From Buddleja alternifolia (taxonomy: Eukaryota > Streptophyta > Magnoliopsida > Lamiales > Scrophulariaceae): 64,000 nt of DNA. Shown here piece after piece: positions 1 through 10,266 of the stretch. The translations under genes were made by a program, and so were the position numbers. Each line of letters begins with the position of its first letter. Within the stretch, counting starts at the first letter, position 1. The notes beneath the pieces are model-generated. The model saw only the letters and a list, made by a program, of their open reading frames with translations, was not told the origin of the DNA and did not search any database. The stretch is taken from the NCBI GenBank assembly GCA_019426215.1, contig CM033403.1, positions 1,493,001 through 1,557,000 on the forward strand, in the 5' to 3' direction.

Positions 1-233
1 TAAACTCTTGCATTGCATTGGATTTTCCCACATAGAATAACAAATTGGCGATGCTATTTAGGCCAATACTCATGTGAAAATGGTACTCAGCTTTCTAGTT
101 TTTGTGTATACCCCACTCATTATGAGGTCAAGCTACATCAAGGAATTTATACCATTGTGTAGAGTACATCAAGGAATCATCAACTGTAAGCTACATCAAG
201 GAATCATCAACTGTAAGAACCTCTCGATTTTAG
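1..233. other. Flank of copia 1, with a 27-bp tandem duplication
   Basis: No gene is visible. Positions 165-217 hold two tandem copies of a 27-bp unit (reading TACATCAAGGAATCATCAAC and on), and a third partial copy of its start lies at 134-143. The part from about 150 to 230 matches 31424-31480, the start of the diverged second copy of this segment. The copia element at 234 interrupts the similarity, and it resumes after 4586. Confidence 0.6.
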
Positions 234-318
234 TGTTAGAGGACATTATCTTTCTATCTTTATCATATATTCACTATATCATATCTCGTATCTTGGAAGA
301 TATATAAGGTATATATGG
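234..318 (+). repeat. Truncated 5' LTR of copia 1
   Basis: About 85 bp match the first 85 bp of the 3' LTR at 4383 with roughly 10 differences. After GTATATATGG the match stops and unrelated sequence follows, so the remaining ~120 bp of LTR, the PBS and the leader have been lost. Confidence 0.75.
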
Positions 319-417
319 TTCGACCACCCGTCCTCCCCCCAAATTCTTAATACCAAAACAAATACCAGCATCCCAAACCCTAAATTTTTTTAATGGAAAC
401 AAGAAGTTAACTTATTG

Positions 418-1113
418 ATGAGTGCTCTTATCAACTCCTTTACGGAAGAGGTCGTCCATCTCATTGTCTGAACTTCTTCGTCTCACGAGATATGGCTTAC
501 CCTTGAATGTGCCTTTGTCTCTCCTTCGCAAGCACGTATCATGCATCTACGCCTTCAACTCCAAACCCTTAAGAAAGGCGACGACTCTATCCAAACCTTC
601 CTCCACAAAGCTAAACTCATATCCAACGCACTTGCCGTCGCCGGACAACCTCTAACCACCACTGATTTTAATCTTTATATCTTCAAGGGTCTCCGCAATG
701 AATTTTGCGACTGTGTAACCATTCTCACTGCCCGTCCAGATCCGATAACTTATTCAGATCTATTTAGTTTTCTTATAATGCAAGAATTCCTTCATGAAGA
801 CATCATCTCTATCTCGCCTGGTACTACCAATCCGGTTCCAAGGAACTCTCAGTTGACAGCCAATCTCTCTCAATGCGGGCAGCCCTTCAATTCTCGTGGG
901 AGAGGAAGATCCAATCATGGCCGTGGTAGAGGCCGCGGGGGAGACCGGTACCACTACAACCAGTCTGGTACTTCTACTTTCCAGTTCCTTTTTATAACCA
1001 TTATTCACCTCGTCCTGGAAACTACTGTACATGTCATTCTAACACTCAACAGCCTGCCTTCCATACACCACCTTCCGCTCACATCACCTATCCATCTATA
1101 CCTTCTTTCGTGA
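418..1113 (+). pseudogene. Copia 1 gag remnant (UBN2 type)
   Basis: The frame running into the ATG at 541 reads like the UBN2 gag domain of plant copia elements: HEIWLTLECAF, then LQTLKKGDDSIQTFLHKAK, then FNLYIFKGLRNEFCDCVTIL. It ends in an Arg/Gly-rich stretch (SRGRGRSNHGRGRGRGG, about 890-945). An in-frame stop lies near 474, upstream of the ATG. The N-terminal part is missing and the zinc-knuckle region is frameshifted. Confidence 0.8.
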
Positions 1114-1117
1114 ACTA

Positions 1118-2110
1118 GTACCCTGATACAGGAACAACTCACCATGTATCTCCTGATACCTCCACCTTCCACTCTACTGCACCCTACAATGGCAATGATC
1201 AATTGCATGTCAGTAATGGACAAGGTCTCCCAATTCACCAAACAGGTTTCTTTTCGATTTCTTCCACCACAAGTTCTCTTCGCCTTAATGAAATTCTTCA
1301 TGTTCTGGATATTTCTAAACATTTATTATCTATTCAACATTTCTGTGTTGATAATCATGTCTTTTTTTAGTTTCACCCCTCTTATTTTCTTGTGAAAGAT
1401 CGGAATACCAAGCAGATTCTTCTTACCGGACCGAGCAATGAAGGGCTTTACTCACTTTCACAACCATCTTCCGCACCACCATCTATGTCTCTTGCCATGC
1501 GTGCACCATACTCCATTTGGCATCAACGTTTGGACACCCACACTCTCGCATACTCGAGCAAGTGATTTCTCAAAATAACCTTCTGTGTACTACCAAATTT
1601 CCATAGTCTTCGTGTCACTCATGCCCTTTGGACAAATCGTCTAGATTATCCCTTTCCCCCTCCTCCTCTAGAAGTAATAATGTTTTTGATTTAATTTTTA
1701 CGAATGTATGGGGACCTCCCCCTTATTTTTCTTCTGATGGTCATCGGTACTTTGTTATTTTTGTTGACGATTTTTTTTAAAATTTACTTGGTTTTACCCT
1801 ATTGCTAAAAAATATGATGCGTTTACTATTTTTCATAATTTTCAATCTTTATTTGAATGATAGTTTAACTCAAAAATTAAACCGGTCCAAACCAATGGCG
1901 GGGGCGAATACCAAAAATTAAAGCGTCTTTTCCAAACTCATGGTATATTCCATTGCCTAACTTGTCCACACACGCATGAACAAAATGGAACAGTTGAACG
2001 TCGTCACCATCATATAGTTAAAACTCTGGCTTAACCCTTTTAGCCACCAGGGACGGTTCCTTATAAATTTTGGCATTATGCCTTTGAGACAGTGATTTTT
2101 CTTATCAATC
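1118..2110 (+). pseudogene. Copia 1 protease / integrase remnant
   Basis: Fragments appear in shifting frames: a copia protease motif DTGTTHHVSPD (about 1127), a GAG-pre-integrase piece WHQRLDTHTL (about 1518), an integrase-core start VWGPPPYFSSDGHRYFVIFVDD (about 1708, split by a run of T) and the integrase word QNGTVERRHHHIVKTL (about 1981-2028). Order and spacing fit a copia polyprotein. Several stops and frameshifts make it dead. Confidence 0.75.
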
Positions 2111-2249
2111 AACTACCGTCACCTACCTTAGGTCTCTCCTCACACAATTTTTTTTTAAAACAACTCCGTACTATAGCTTTCTCAAAGTCTTTGTTTTCTG
2201 CTTCTTTGACCCTATAACAATCACAAAATGGAATTTAGGTCTAATCTGT

Positions 2250-2932
2250 GTGTCTTTTTTTAGTATAGCCCATCCCATCATGGTTACAGGTGCCTTGACA
2301 TCCCGTCCGACCGCCTCTACATTACTCGGCACGTCCAGTTTGATGAAAGCTCATTTTCATTCCGCAAGCAATCCATCCCTGGGCCTGCTCCAAATACCGC
2401 CCCTTCTACAAGCACAAATACCAGTCCTGCCACCGGAACTTGGCTCACTTTGCCTTTACATAATCTTATACCAACCTCACGAATACCAGCATAATAACTG
2501 CCCTCATCTCCATTTCCAGCCTCGCCTCAATCTCAAACACCTGCAAACTCTTCTATTCCTCCCACCGGAACTTCCAGCACCAAAACAACTACCATCCAGT
2601 CCGTACCTACACACTACAATATTCCTCCCACTGGAGCTTCTAGCACAAACTCAACTACCAGCCAGTCTGCATCTCCCATTCTTCTGTATGTTGATCTTAC
2701 CCCATATCATTTGCCAAAAAACAACACTCAAACTCCATCCACTGTCCAACCAACCTATCATATGCAGCTCCGTTCTCGGCCAGCCATCCCTCTGAAATAG
2801 TTTGCTACTACCTCCACCTTACTATCAACTGATACTCCCATTGAGCCAACTTGCTTCACCACTGCCAATAAAGATCCAAATTGGCATAAAGCCATGGCAG
2901 AAGATATTGATGCTTTGGTTCATACTGAAACT
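2250..2932 (+). pseudogene. Copia 1 integrase C-terminus and Ser/Pro/Thr-rich linker remnant
   Basis: Low-complexity Pro/Thr/Ser-rich coding sequence lies between the integrase and RT remnants, as in many plant copia polyproteins. The word NWHKAMAEDIDAL (about 2880-2915) is the usual lead-in to copia RT. Stop codons near 2492, 2799 and 2933 interrupt it. Confidence 0.6.
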
Positions 2933-2938
2933 TAGAAT

Positions 2939-4368
2939 TTGGTACCATTTCGCCCATCTATGAATGTTATTGGTTGCAAGTGGGTCTTCAAAATCAAACA
3001 CAAACCTGATGGGTCTATTGTGCGATGTAAAGCCCGCCTTGTAGCCAAAGGCTTCCACCAACAAGAAGGTATTGACTTTACTGAAACTTTTAATCATGTT
3101 ATTAAACCTACTACAATTTGTATTATTTTGTCTCTTGCTCTTTCTCGTGGTTGGTCTCATAGACAGCTAGATGTTCGAAATGCTTTTCTCAATGGAGTTT
3201 TCGGTAAAGAAGTGTTTATGTCACAACAGCTGGGGTTTGTGGACTCTCACCATCTGACTCATGTCTGCAAACTCCGAAAGTCTCTCTATGGGCTAAAGCA
3301 AGCCCAACATGCCTGGTTCACCCGTCTTAAAGATTTTTTACTCCTGAACAATTTTGTGGCTTCGAACAATGATGCTTCTCTATTTCTATATTCTACTGCT
3401 ACTGCTACTCTTCACATTTTGATTTATGTTGATGATATTTTGGTTACTGGTACCAATAGTCCCACTGTTGCAGATATCATTCAGTCTTATAGTCGTGACT
3501 TTGCGCTTTGGGACCTCGGTGGTATCAATTACTTCCTGGGTCTGGAAGTGGTTTCTTCTACTGATAATATTCTTCTGTCTCAGCGAAAATATATTTAAAA
3601 TCTCTTAGACATGTCTGGTATGCAATCGTCCAAGCATGTCCGTACACCACTCTGTCCCAGTACCAAACTGTCCAAGTCTATTGGAACGACATTCGATGAT
3701 CCGACCAAGTACCGAGAGATAGTTGGTGCACTTCAGTACCTCACTTTGACTCGACCAGATATTGTTCTTGCCATCAACAAGGTCTACCAGTTTATGCATT
3801 CTCTAACTGAAACACATTGGCTTGCGTCAAGTGGGTACTCTGGTACTTGAGACACACTATCAGCCTTGGTCTCAAGTTTACACGTTCTTCGTCTCTCTCC
3901 GTGACTGTTTTTTCAGATGTCAACTGGGCTGGTAGTTTTGATGGCCAAAAATCCAACGGGGGCTATGCAATTTTCCTTGGTCCAAATCTTTTATCTTGGA
4001 GCTCTCACAAGCAAAGAACTGTCGCTCGATTTTCTACTGAAGCCGAATATAAGTCTCTCACCGACACTGCCGCCAAGCTCACTTGGCTTCAATCACTTCT
4101 CCGGGAACTTCATTTCACTCCATCTACTCTTACATTATGCTGTGATAACATTGGTGCCAATTACTTGTGAAAGAACCCTATGTTTCGTGCTCGTACGAAA
4201 CACGCTGAAATTGACTATCACTTCGCGAAGGAAAGGTTGTCAATCATGAACTTGATGTTGGTTTTGTTTCGAGATGATCAAACCACCGACATCTTCACCA
4301 AATCATTGCCTATTGGTCGAGTTGAGCTTCTTTGTGACAAGCTCCATATCGAGACATGTTCGCCATGA
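2939..4368 (+). pseudogene. Copia 1 reverse transcriptase - RNase H remnant
   Basis: The RT domain is well preserved over 2939-3598: [45 protein letters not shown], the catalytic word YVDDILVTG (about 3424-3450) and [13 protein letters not shown] stop at 3596 precedes the RT tail (PTKYREIVGALQYLTLTRPD). A frameshift near 3825 leads into RNase H words (SDVNWAG, TEAEYKSL, RTKHAEIDYH and DIFTKSLP). These are diagnostic of Ty1/copia. At least two stops and one frameshift. Confidence 0.88.
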
Positions 4369-4382
4369 GCATGTGGGGGGCG

Positions 4383-4586
4383 TGTTAAAGGATATTATCT
4401 TCCCATCTTTATCATATTTTCACTATATCATATCTTGTATCTTGCAAGATATATATTGTATATATGTTAGGATTATAGTTTCCTTATTAGTTGTAGATTC
4501 CTTGTTAGACCAGGGTTCATATTTCTTGTCTATATATACCATGTACATCTCACAATTGTACTTGGGTTGAAATAATATTGAATCCA
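4383..4586 (+). repeat. 3' LTR of copia 1
   Basis: It starts with TGTTAAAGG directly after the purine tract and repeats the 5' LTR remnant. It contains TATA-like stretches (GATATATATTG, CTATATATACC). The right end is taken at ATTGAATCCA on the basis of TG...CA termini. That end is approximate because the 5' LTR is truncated and no TSD confirms it. Confidence 0.65.
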
Positions 4587-5012
4587 AAGTTTCTACCTAT
4601 AATTCTTTTTAAATTTCAAAAAGAAAATGTAGAACTCACTTGAGTCTAGGAAACTTTTAAACTTTATAAAACATGGAAAGAAAAGACCCACATTGACCAA
4701 AAAGTGTTGGACAAGGCTTAGTCGTGTTGGAATTTTTCTTTAGTTATTGAACTGATTGGGCCCATCAAAGTGTTCGTGTCGTGTTGGTTATTAGGAGCTT
4801 GCTGGCCGTAACAAAAACAATGGAACTCGAGCTCAACCTAGAATTAAGCTATATTCAAATTGGCTTGACTCGTTCGTTACCCATATGCGACACAATATAT
4901 GTTCAACATGAAACAAGATTATTTCAGGGTATCGGTGCTTTATATATAGACACAATTCTATAATTTTATGTTCCGAATCTCTTCTATGCTTGTTTTCCAA
5001 GTCAGACTTTTT
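4587..5012. other. Duplicated segment, copy 1 (right part)
   Basis: This stretch has a diverged partner at 31480-33073. Shared landmarks in the same order are AAGTGTTGGACAAGGC, CAAAGTGTTC, ATGGAACTCGAG, CCCAGGGTATCG-like and CTTCTATGCTTGTTTTCCAA. Copy 1 lacks the MITEs that split copy 2, and copy 2 lacks copia 1. No coding frame is convincing. Confidence 0.75.
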
Positions 5013-6114
5013 AATAGTAATAATAACTAGTATCAAGCACGTTCGTTGCACTTGAACACCAATTATTTTAAAAATTTATGTTAATTTAATATTTTAATAT
5101 CTTAGAAACTTATAATTACTAGTAACTAACACGTGCGTTGCATGTGAATCATTTGGACTCGTTAAATAATTCATGTTTATAAATAATGTTCAATTTAAAA
5201 ATGTTACATATTCAAATATAGTAATGTGACTAAGTGAATTATTGTTCAATATACTATAATTATTTGAATCTAAATATTGATTGACATGAAATACTGAATC
5301 AACACATAGAAGAACTAAGTGTATTGAAAAATGGAACATATATAAAATGCAAACAAATAAATTCTTATGTTAATTCACATTTCATTTGTTATTTATAAAT
5401 GAAGCACTTTCTTCTTTTTTTCCTTCCTTGATTTCTTTATGTACTTGCAAATGACTCATCATTATGGTTCAAAATTTAGATTTCTATGTAGTCTTCTAGT
5501 TTCTTCGTTATCTGCTCTCCCTAATTTTAAAAATTTAACGTAGCGTGTTTGTTCTCAAGATCAACCGATGTAGCTCCTTCTTGAATCTAAGTTATTCCTG
5601 TCAATCGGGCTTTATGCGCTTAGCTTAATGTGACTCAAGCCCAATATCATCAGGTTTAAATATTATAAGCTCAAACTGAGCTCATAATTTTTTTCTTGTT
5701 GGCTCAGCTCAAACTTAGGCTCACAATTTTGACGAGCTTCGGGCTGGCTCATTAATAAAAAAAGGGTAGACAATAGAATCATATTAAGATATTAATATTG
5801 AATAGTTGACTAAACAAAAGTTTACGCTAATGAGTATGTATAATTCCAAAGTTTTCAAATAAAGTCACAAAGTCTACAATAATGATTATCAAAATTTTAG
5901 AATCTTTCTTAATATACATGAAGTGACATAAAATAAAAGAATGTTTTTTTGAAGTTCCTTTAGACAAAAAATTTCCACTAATACATGCATTTCATGCACG
6001 TAGTAAGCTTGAGATTAAGAATCCATTTCGAGTCGTTCATAAGCTAGCTTGAAAATGACTTATTTATTTGAAACAAAGCATTGAATTAGATACAAACTAT
6101 ATACAAGAATAACA
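5013..6114. other. AT-rich intergenic spacer
   Basis: No gene is seen. Two related short blocks at about 5027-5056 and 5119-5148 each contain a CTAGTA word and a GTTCGTTGCACTTGAA / GTGCGTTGCATGTGAA word. From about 5600 to 5760 there are degenerate AGCTCAAACTGAGCTC-like words resembling the GAGCTC-rich hAT MITEs at 32.7 kb. Confidence 0.5.
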
Positions 6115-6178
6115 AAAATTTCTCTCTCTATTTTTTTCCTCTCGGCGCACGTTAGAACGGCTAACTTGCACTGCGCTC

Positions 6179-7150
6179 ATGGCAAGGGAGAAGAAGGGGG
6201 TAGGGACTATTCTAAGGACGGAGATGACTACGCCACCACAGCAACAAACGGTGGAGAGATATTCTGGCCAAGAAGGGAAGGAAAGGGGTATGCAGCAGAA
6301 GCAGGCGCAGGTCCAGGGTTTTCAATCAGATTTACGATTGAGCCTTAAAGTGGGATCGATTGAACAATTACTGAGTACGGCACAAGGGATGTTGAATCAG
6401 AAACAATCGGAGGAGGAAATTGCACGAGTTTTGCAGGAGAGTATAAAGGAATTACAGCAAAGCCCCCAAGTTATGCAGAGTCAGAATGAGAAATGGGCAG
6501 GGCATGGTGTGGAAGCAAACCAATTGGGGAAAAAGACGGGAACCATCTGGGATAAGTTTGATGTGTCCAAACTTCGAAACGAAGGAGCTAAACTTACATA
6601 TATGGAGTCGGCCACACACCCAAATCAGCAAGTTGGGTGTATTACGGAAGATGATGTCAAATCGGAGGTTGAATACTGGCAATCGTCGTTGGTTTGCTAC
6701 GTATTGGGTGCAAATCCCCATTTCCCAGTGATGATTGGCAACATAAGACGTGTATGGGGTAAGTATGGTATAGATAAGGTATTGTTTGTGCCTAATGGAT
6801 TTTTCTTGGTTAAATTTCATAACAATGAGGATAGAGATAAGGTGGTAGAGGTGGGAATCTACCACTTTGACAGCAAGTTAGTGATTGTGAGCCCATGGAG
6901 TGAGAATCAGAATTATAGTAAGCAGAATATTGAGTGTGTACCAGTATGGGTCTAAGTTGAAGCTCTTGATTTGAAGTATTGGAGTAGTACAACACTTAGA
7001 AAAATTATGAGTTTAATTGGAACACCAATAATGGCAGATAAAATGTCAATGGTGAAGGAAAGGATACAGTATGCAAGAGTGTTGGTAGAGGTGAATGTGA
7101 ATAACATGCCTGAGAAAGTATTATTTCAAAATGAGAAAGGAGTTGTGTAG
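6179..7150 (+). pseudogene. LINE 1 ORF1, N-terminal part (DUF4283-type)
   Basis: The ATG at 6179 opens a frame to a TAA at 6953. The same frame then continues readable to 7150 (LKYWSSTTLRKIMSLIGTP, NMPEKVLFQNEKG). The region KFDVSKLRNEGAKLTYME and then YGIDKVLFVPNGFFLVKFHN is typical of the DUF4283 domain of plant LINE ORF1 proteins, which bind nucleic acid. It closely parallels LINE 2 ORF1, so the two are members of one family. One premature stop, then the insertion of LINE 2. Confidence 0.85.
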
Positions 7151-7152
7151 GA
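7136..7152 (+). repeat. Left TSD of LINE 2
   Basis: AAAGGAGTTGTGTAGGA recurs at 15031-15047 with one mismatch (T to C). It is a 17-bp duplication, as expected from target-primed reverse transcription. The T in the left copy creates a stop in LINE 1 ORF1 where the right copy still encodes Gln. Confidence 0.9.
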
Positions 7153-7204
7153 ACCATACGGGAAAATCGTCTCTTCTCTCCCTTCTCTCGGTGCAACCGC
7201 GGCA

Positions 7205-8366
7205 ATGGCTAGGAGAAAAAAGGCGATTGCGACGGCAACTCAGGCCAGTACAATACCACTACACCTGATCGTTATTCACTCAACGGGAAGCCCTAATAAT
7301 ATGGAGGGGGATTTGAGCAATTCAGCAACCAAAGAGGGTTTACTCAATTTGGGGGGAATTGAAACCCTTCTTCATCAGGCACAGATTCAGGCGCAGCAGG
7401 ATGAAGAGATTAGCTCAGCAATACGCGAGTGTCTCTAAAAGCTCTAGACAAAAGCTCCAGTACCAGTTCCGAACAGTGATACCATGGAGAAGACCGTGGA
7501 GGATGGGACACAGATTAGGGTTAAATCGCATTCGATATGGGAGAAATTTGATGTTAGTAAATTGCGAAATCCTGGATGTAAACTTCAATTTATGGAACCA
7601 CAATCAATTCAAGGTCAGGCTATTGAGCGAATTGGGGTTGAAGATGTTCAACCGAAAATTGAATATTGGCAGACGGCGATTGTGTGTTATGTTTTGGGTG
7701 CAAAACCTCCTTACCCAGTCTTCAATGGCTATCTGAGACGCATTTGGGGAAATTTAGGGATTGACAAAATCTTGCTGAAACAAAATGGTATGTATCTTGT
7801 TTATTTTACTACTGGAGAAGTGCGAGATAATGTGTTGAACTCAGGAATCTTTCACTTTGATAGTAAACCTGTCATTGTGGCGCCGTGGATGGATAATTTT
7901 GATTATAGTAAGATTGGAGTTGATAGGGTTCCTGTTTGAGTGAAGTTAGAGGACCTAGATGTTAAATTTTGGGGATGTAATTCGTTGAGCAAGATATCCA
8001 GTTTAATTGGTACCCCAATAATGGCTGATCAATTAACCATGAATAGAGAAAAAAATACAATATGCCAGATTGTTAGTGGAAGTGGACACTAAACACATGC
8101 CTGATTCTATGTTTTTTGAAAATGAGAAAGGGATTGTCATTAAGCAGAAGATTAGCTATGAATGGAAGCCGGTACATTGCTCCTACTGTAAGGGATATGG
8201 GCATGAGGACAGTGTATGTAGGAAAAGAAAAGGGAAGCAAGTCTGGATTCCTAAACAGAAAACACAGTTTCCTTGTGAGGAGCAGATACCAACTACACTA
8301 AATGACATGGAGGGGAATGAAGTTCTTAAAAATCCTGAAGTTACAGACAAATCTAGAGAAAAATAG
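7205..8366 (+). pseudogene. LINE 2 ORF1
   Basis: The ATG at 7205 starts a basic N-terminus (MARRKKAIATATQ). A frameshift or stop near 7436 separates it from the DUF4283 part (7484-7939: KFDVSKLRNPGCKLQF, IDKILLKQNGMYLVYF), then a stop near 7937. A final segment (8070-8366) contains the CCHC knuckle CSYCKGYGHEDSVC and a basic tail. This is the usual layout of a plant LINE ORF1 nucleic-acid-binding protein, in three broken frames. Confidence 0.85.
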
Positions 8367-8499
8367 GGCAATGAATGGATCACAGTGCATAGAAGTGGGA
8401 ATACTATAGAAACATTAAGGGCGCGGGATAAGTCAGAGCCCCATGCATCTAGTTCAAGGGCTCTGCAGTATCAGGTTGCTCCAGGGGAAGTAACAGCCA

Positions 8500-9421
8500 T
8501 TGTTACTGACCATGAACAACATCGGAGCATGGAATGTTAGAGGGCTCAATAGCCCTAGTAGACAGAGGGAGATTATTGCCCTCTGTCAAAGGAGCGGGAT
8601 AGGACTCATGGGGTTACTGGAGCATAAAATAAAAAGGCAAAAATATGAGAATGTATATAATAGCATGTGTCCGGGGTGGGGGAGCATCACTAATCTTGAG
8701 ACTCATCCAAGAGGAAGAATTTGGCTTATCTGGAGGAAGGATTACTTTAAAGTAAGGATAGAAAGGATGACTGACCAGCTTGATTACTTTAAAGTAAGGA
8801 TAGAAAGGATGATTGACCAGCTTATTCACTGTTCTGTTAGCCACATCACCACACATAAACAGTTTGCAGTTACTTTTATCTATGTTTTTAATCATAGTCA
8901 GGAGAGACAGAAGTTATGGGAAGATCTTAAGGCGATCATGCAATACATAGTGGGCGCCTGGATTGTTATGGGGGATTTTAACAATGTTCTACACATGTCT
9001 GATAGAATAGGGGGCCATCCTGCCACTGTAGCAAAGGTAGAAGATTTCCACTCTTGTTTGGATTTTTGTGAATTGGAGGATCTGAGGTGGAAGGGACATG
9101 AATTTACTTGGAGTAATTATCATGATGTTGGGGTTAGGATCTATACTAAGATTGATAGAGTGCTTGGCAATACTAAATGGTGTGAGGAAAATCCTATGGT
9201 TGAGGCCTTTTTTTTGCCACCGGGGGTCTCAGACCATAGTCCCATGGCGATTAATTGTCAGATGCGTTGTGTAAGTGGAAAAAAATCTTTCAAATTTTTT
9301 AACATGTGGGTGGACTCCCCTCTGTTTAAGGATATGGTCTATGAAATTTGGAATCAACCAGTATATGATAACATGATGTATGGAGTTGCTCAGAAATTGA
9401 AAACTCTAAAAGAAAGATTAA
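8500..9421 (+). pseudogene. LINE 2 ORF2, endonuclease part
   Basis: The APE-type endonuclease domain opens with WNVRGLNSPSRQREI and shows the catalytic words LLEHK (metal-binding Glu), MGDFNNVL and SDHSPM (C-terminal His). An in-frame 42-bp tandem duplication (8740-8781 and 8782-8823) inserts 14 extra residues (DYFKVRIERM...DQL). The ATG is near 8512. The frame runs to the DNA transposon at 9422 and resumes after 12376. Confidence 0.9.
8740..8823 (+). repeat. 42-bp in-frame tandem duplication in LINE 2 endonuclease
   Basis: Two adjacent 42-bp copies starting GATTACTTTAAAGTAAGG differ at one base (GACTGACC vs GATTGACC). The duplication keeps the frame. Confidence 0.9.
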
Positions 9422-10266
9422 GGGCCTAATTGGTTGGCATATCCGTCTCGGAGAAAAAAAATTCATGATAAAAGTGAGAAAGAATATTTTTAGAGATAAG
9501 AAATATGGGGTGAATAGTGTGTTTGGATGGGTTTTTTTAGAGAAAAAAATGTAATGATTATGTTTGATGTGATATGTTTTTTTTGTGAGAAAAAGTATTG
9601 ATGTGACATTTTTTGTGAGGTTGGTGTAAGAAAGTTGGTTGTATTTATAGATAATTTTGAAGAAAATGTTTTGGATGGTGTATCTCATACTTCTATAACT
9701 ATTTTTATAAATATATTGAATTAATAAATTATAATAATTTATTATTTTCTATGTGAATTTTCGTAAAACACATGTTATTTTCTTAAACTTTTTCTTTTTT
9801 AATAAATCGATCGAATATTGAATTTCATTTTAGTAGAAAAATCGTATAATGATATCCAAGATTTAATTAAATGAGTTTGCTAAAATATCTTCGTTTACGG
9901 TACAACAAAAATTGGTCAACCTTGCACAACACTATAATAAAATCAATTTATATAGTAATTGCTACTGTAATTATTAAAAAATAAAAATAAAAAAGCTCTA
10001 TGCATACGTTGATGTTTTTTATGTTGATACAGTAAGAAATTAAAGCAACTTTTGGTTAGAGCTTAAATGCATGTGTAATGTATAAAGCTTCAAGCCTTCA
10101 ACATTCTTAACCAATCAATATGAAATTAGAGATGTCTTAATTCCATTTTTTTTCAGGGTACTTCAGGAGTAGTAACGAGTGATGCCCAAAATCAATTTTT
10201 ATTATCTTAATTAAATTGGTAAAAAAAATAATAACTTATATGTAAAATATTGAATAAAACAGCATA

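Larger units (their letters stand above)
234..4586 (+). mobile_element. Copia 1: decayed Ty1/copia retrotransposon
   Basis: A truncated 5' LTR (234-318) and a 3' LTR (4383 to about 4586) begin with near-identical sequence, TGTTAGAGGACATTATC and TGTTAAAGGATATTATC. Between them lie gag, protease, integrase, reverse transcriptase and RNase H remnants in the copia order, with many frameshifts and stops. A purine-rich tract (ATGTGGGGGG, 4371-4380) sits just before the 3' LTR. The PBS and the rest of the 5' LTR are missing, so there is an internal deletion near 318. No clean 5-bp TSD is seen. The matching second-copy segment at 31.46 kb shows roughly what the empty site looked like. Non-functional. 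Confidence 0.85.

Noticed and set aside
5027..5148. Pair of CTAGTA / GTTCGTTGCAC-like blocks as a Helitron end
   Set aside because: No CTRR end with a hairpin and no TC start between A and T could be shown.
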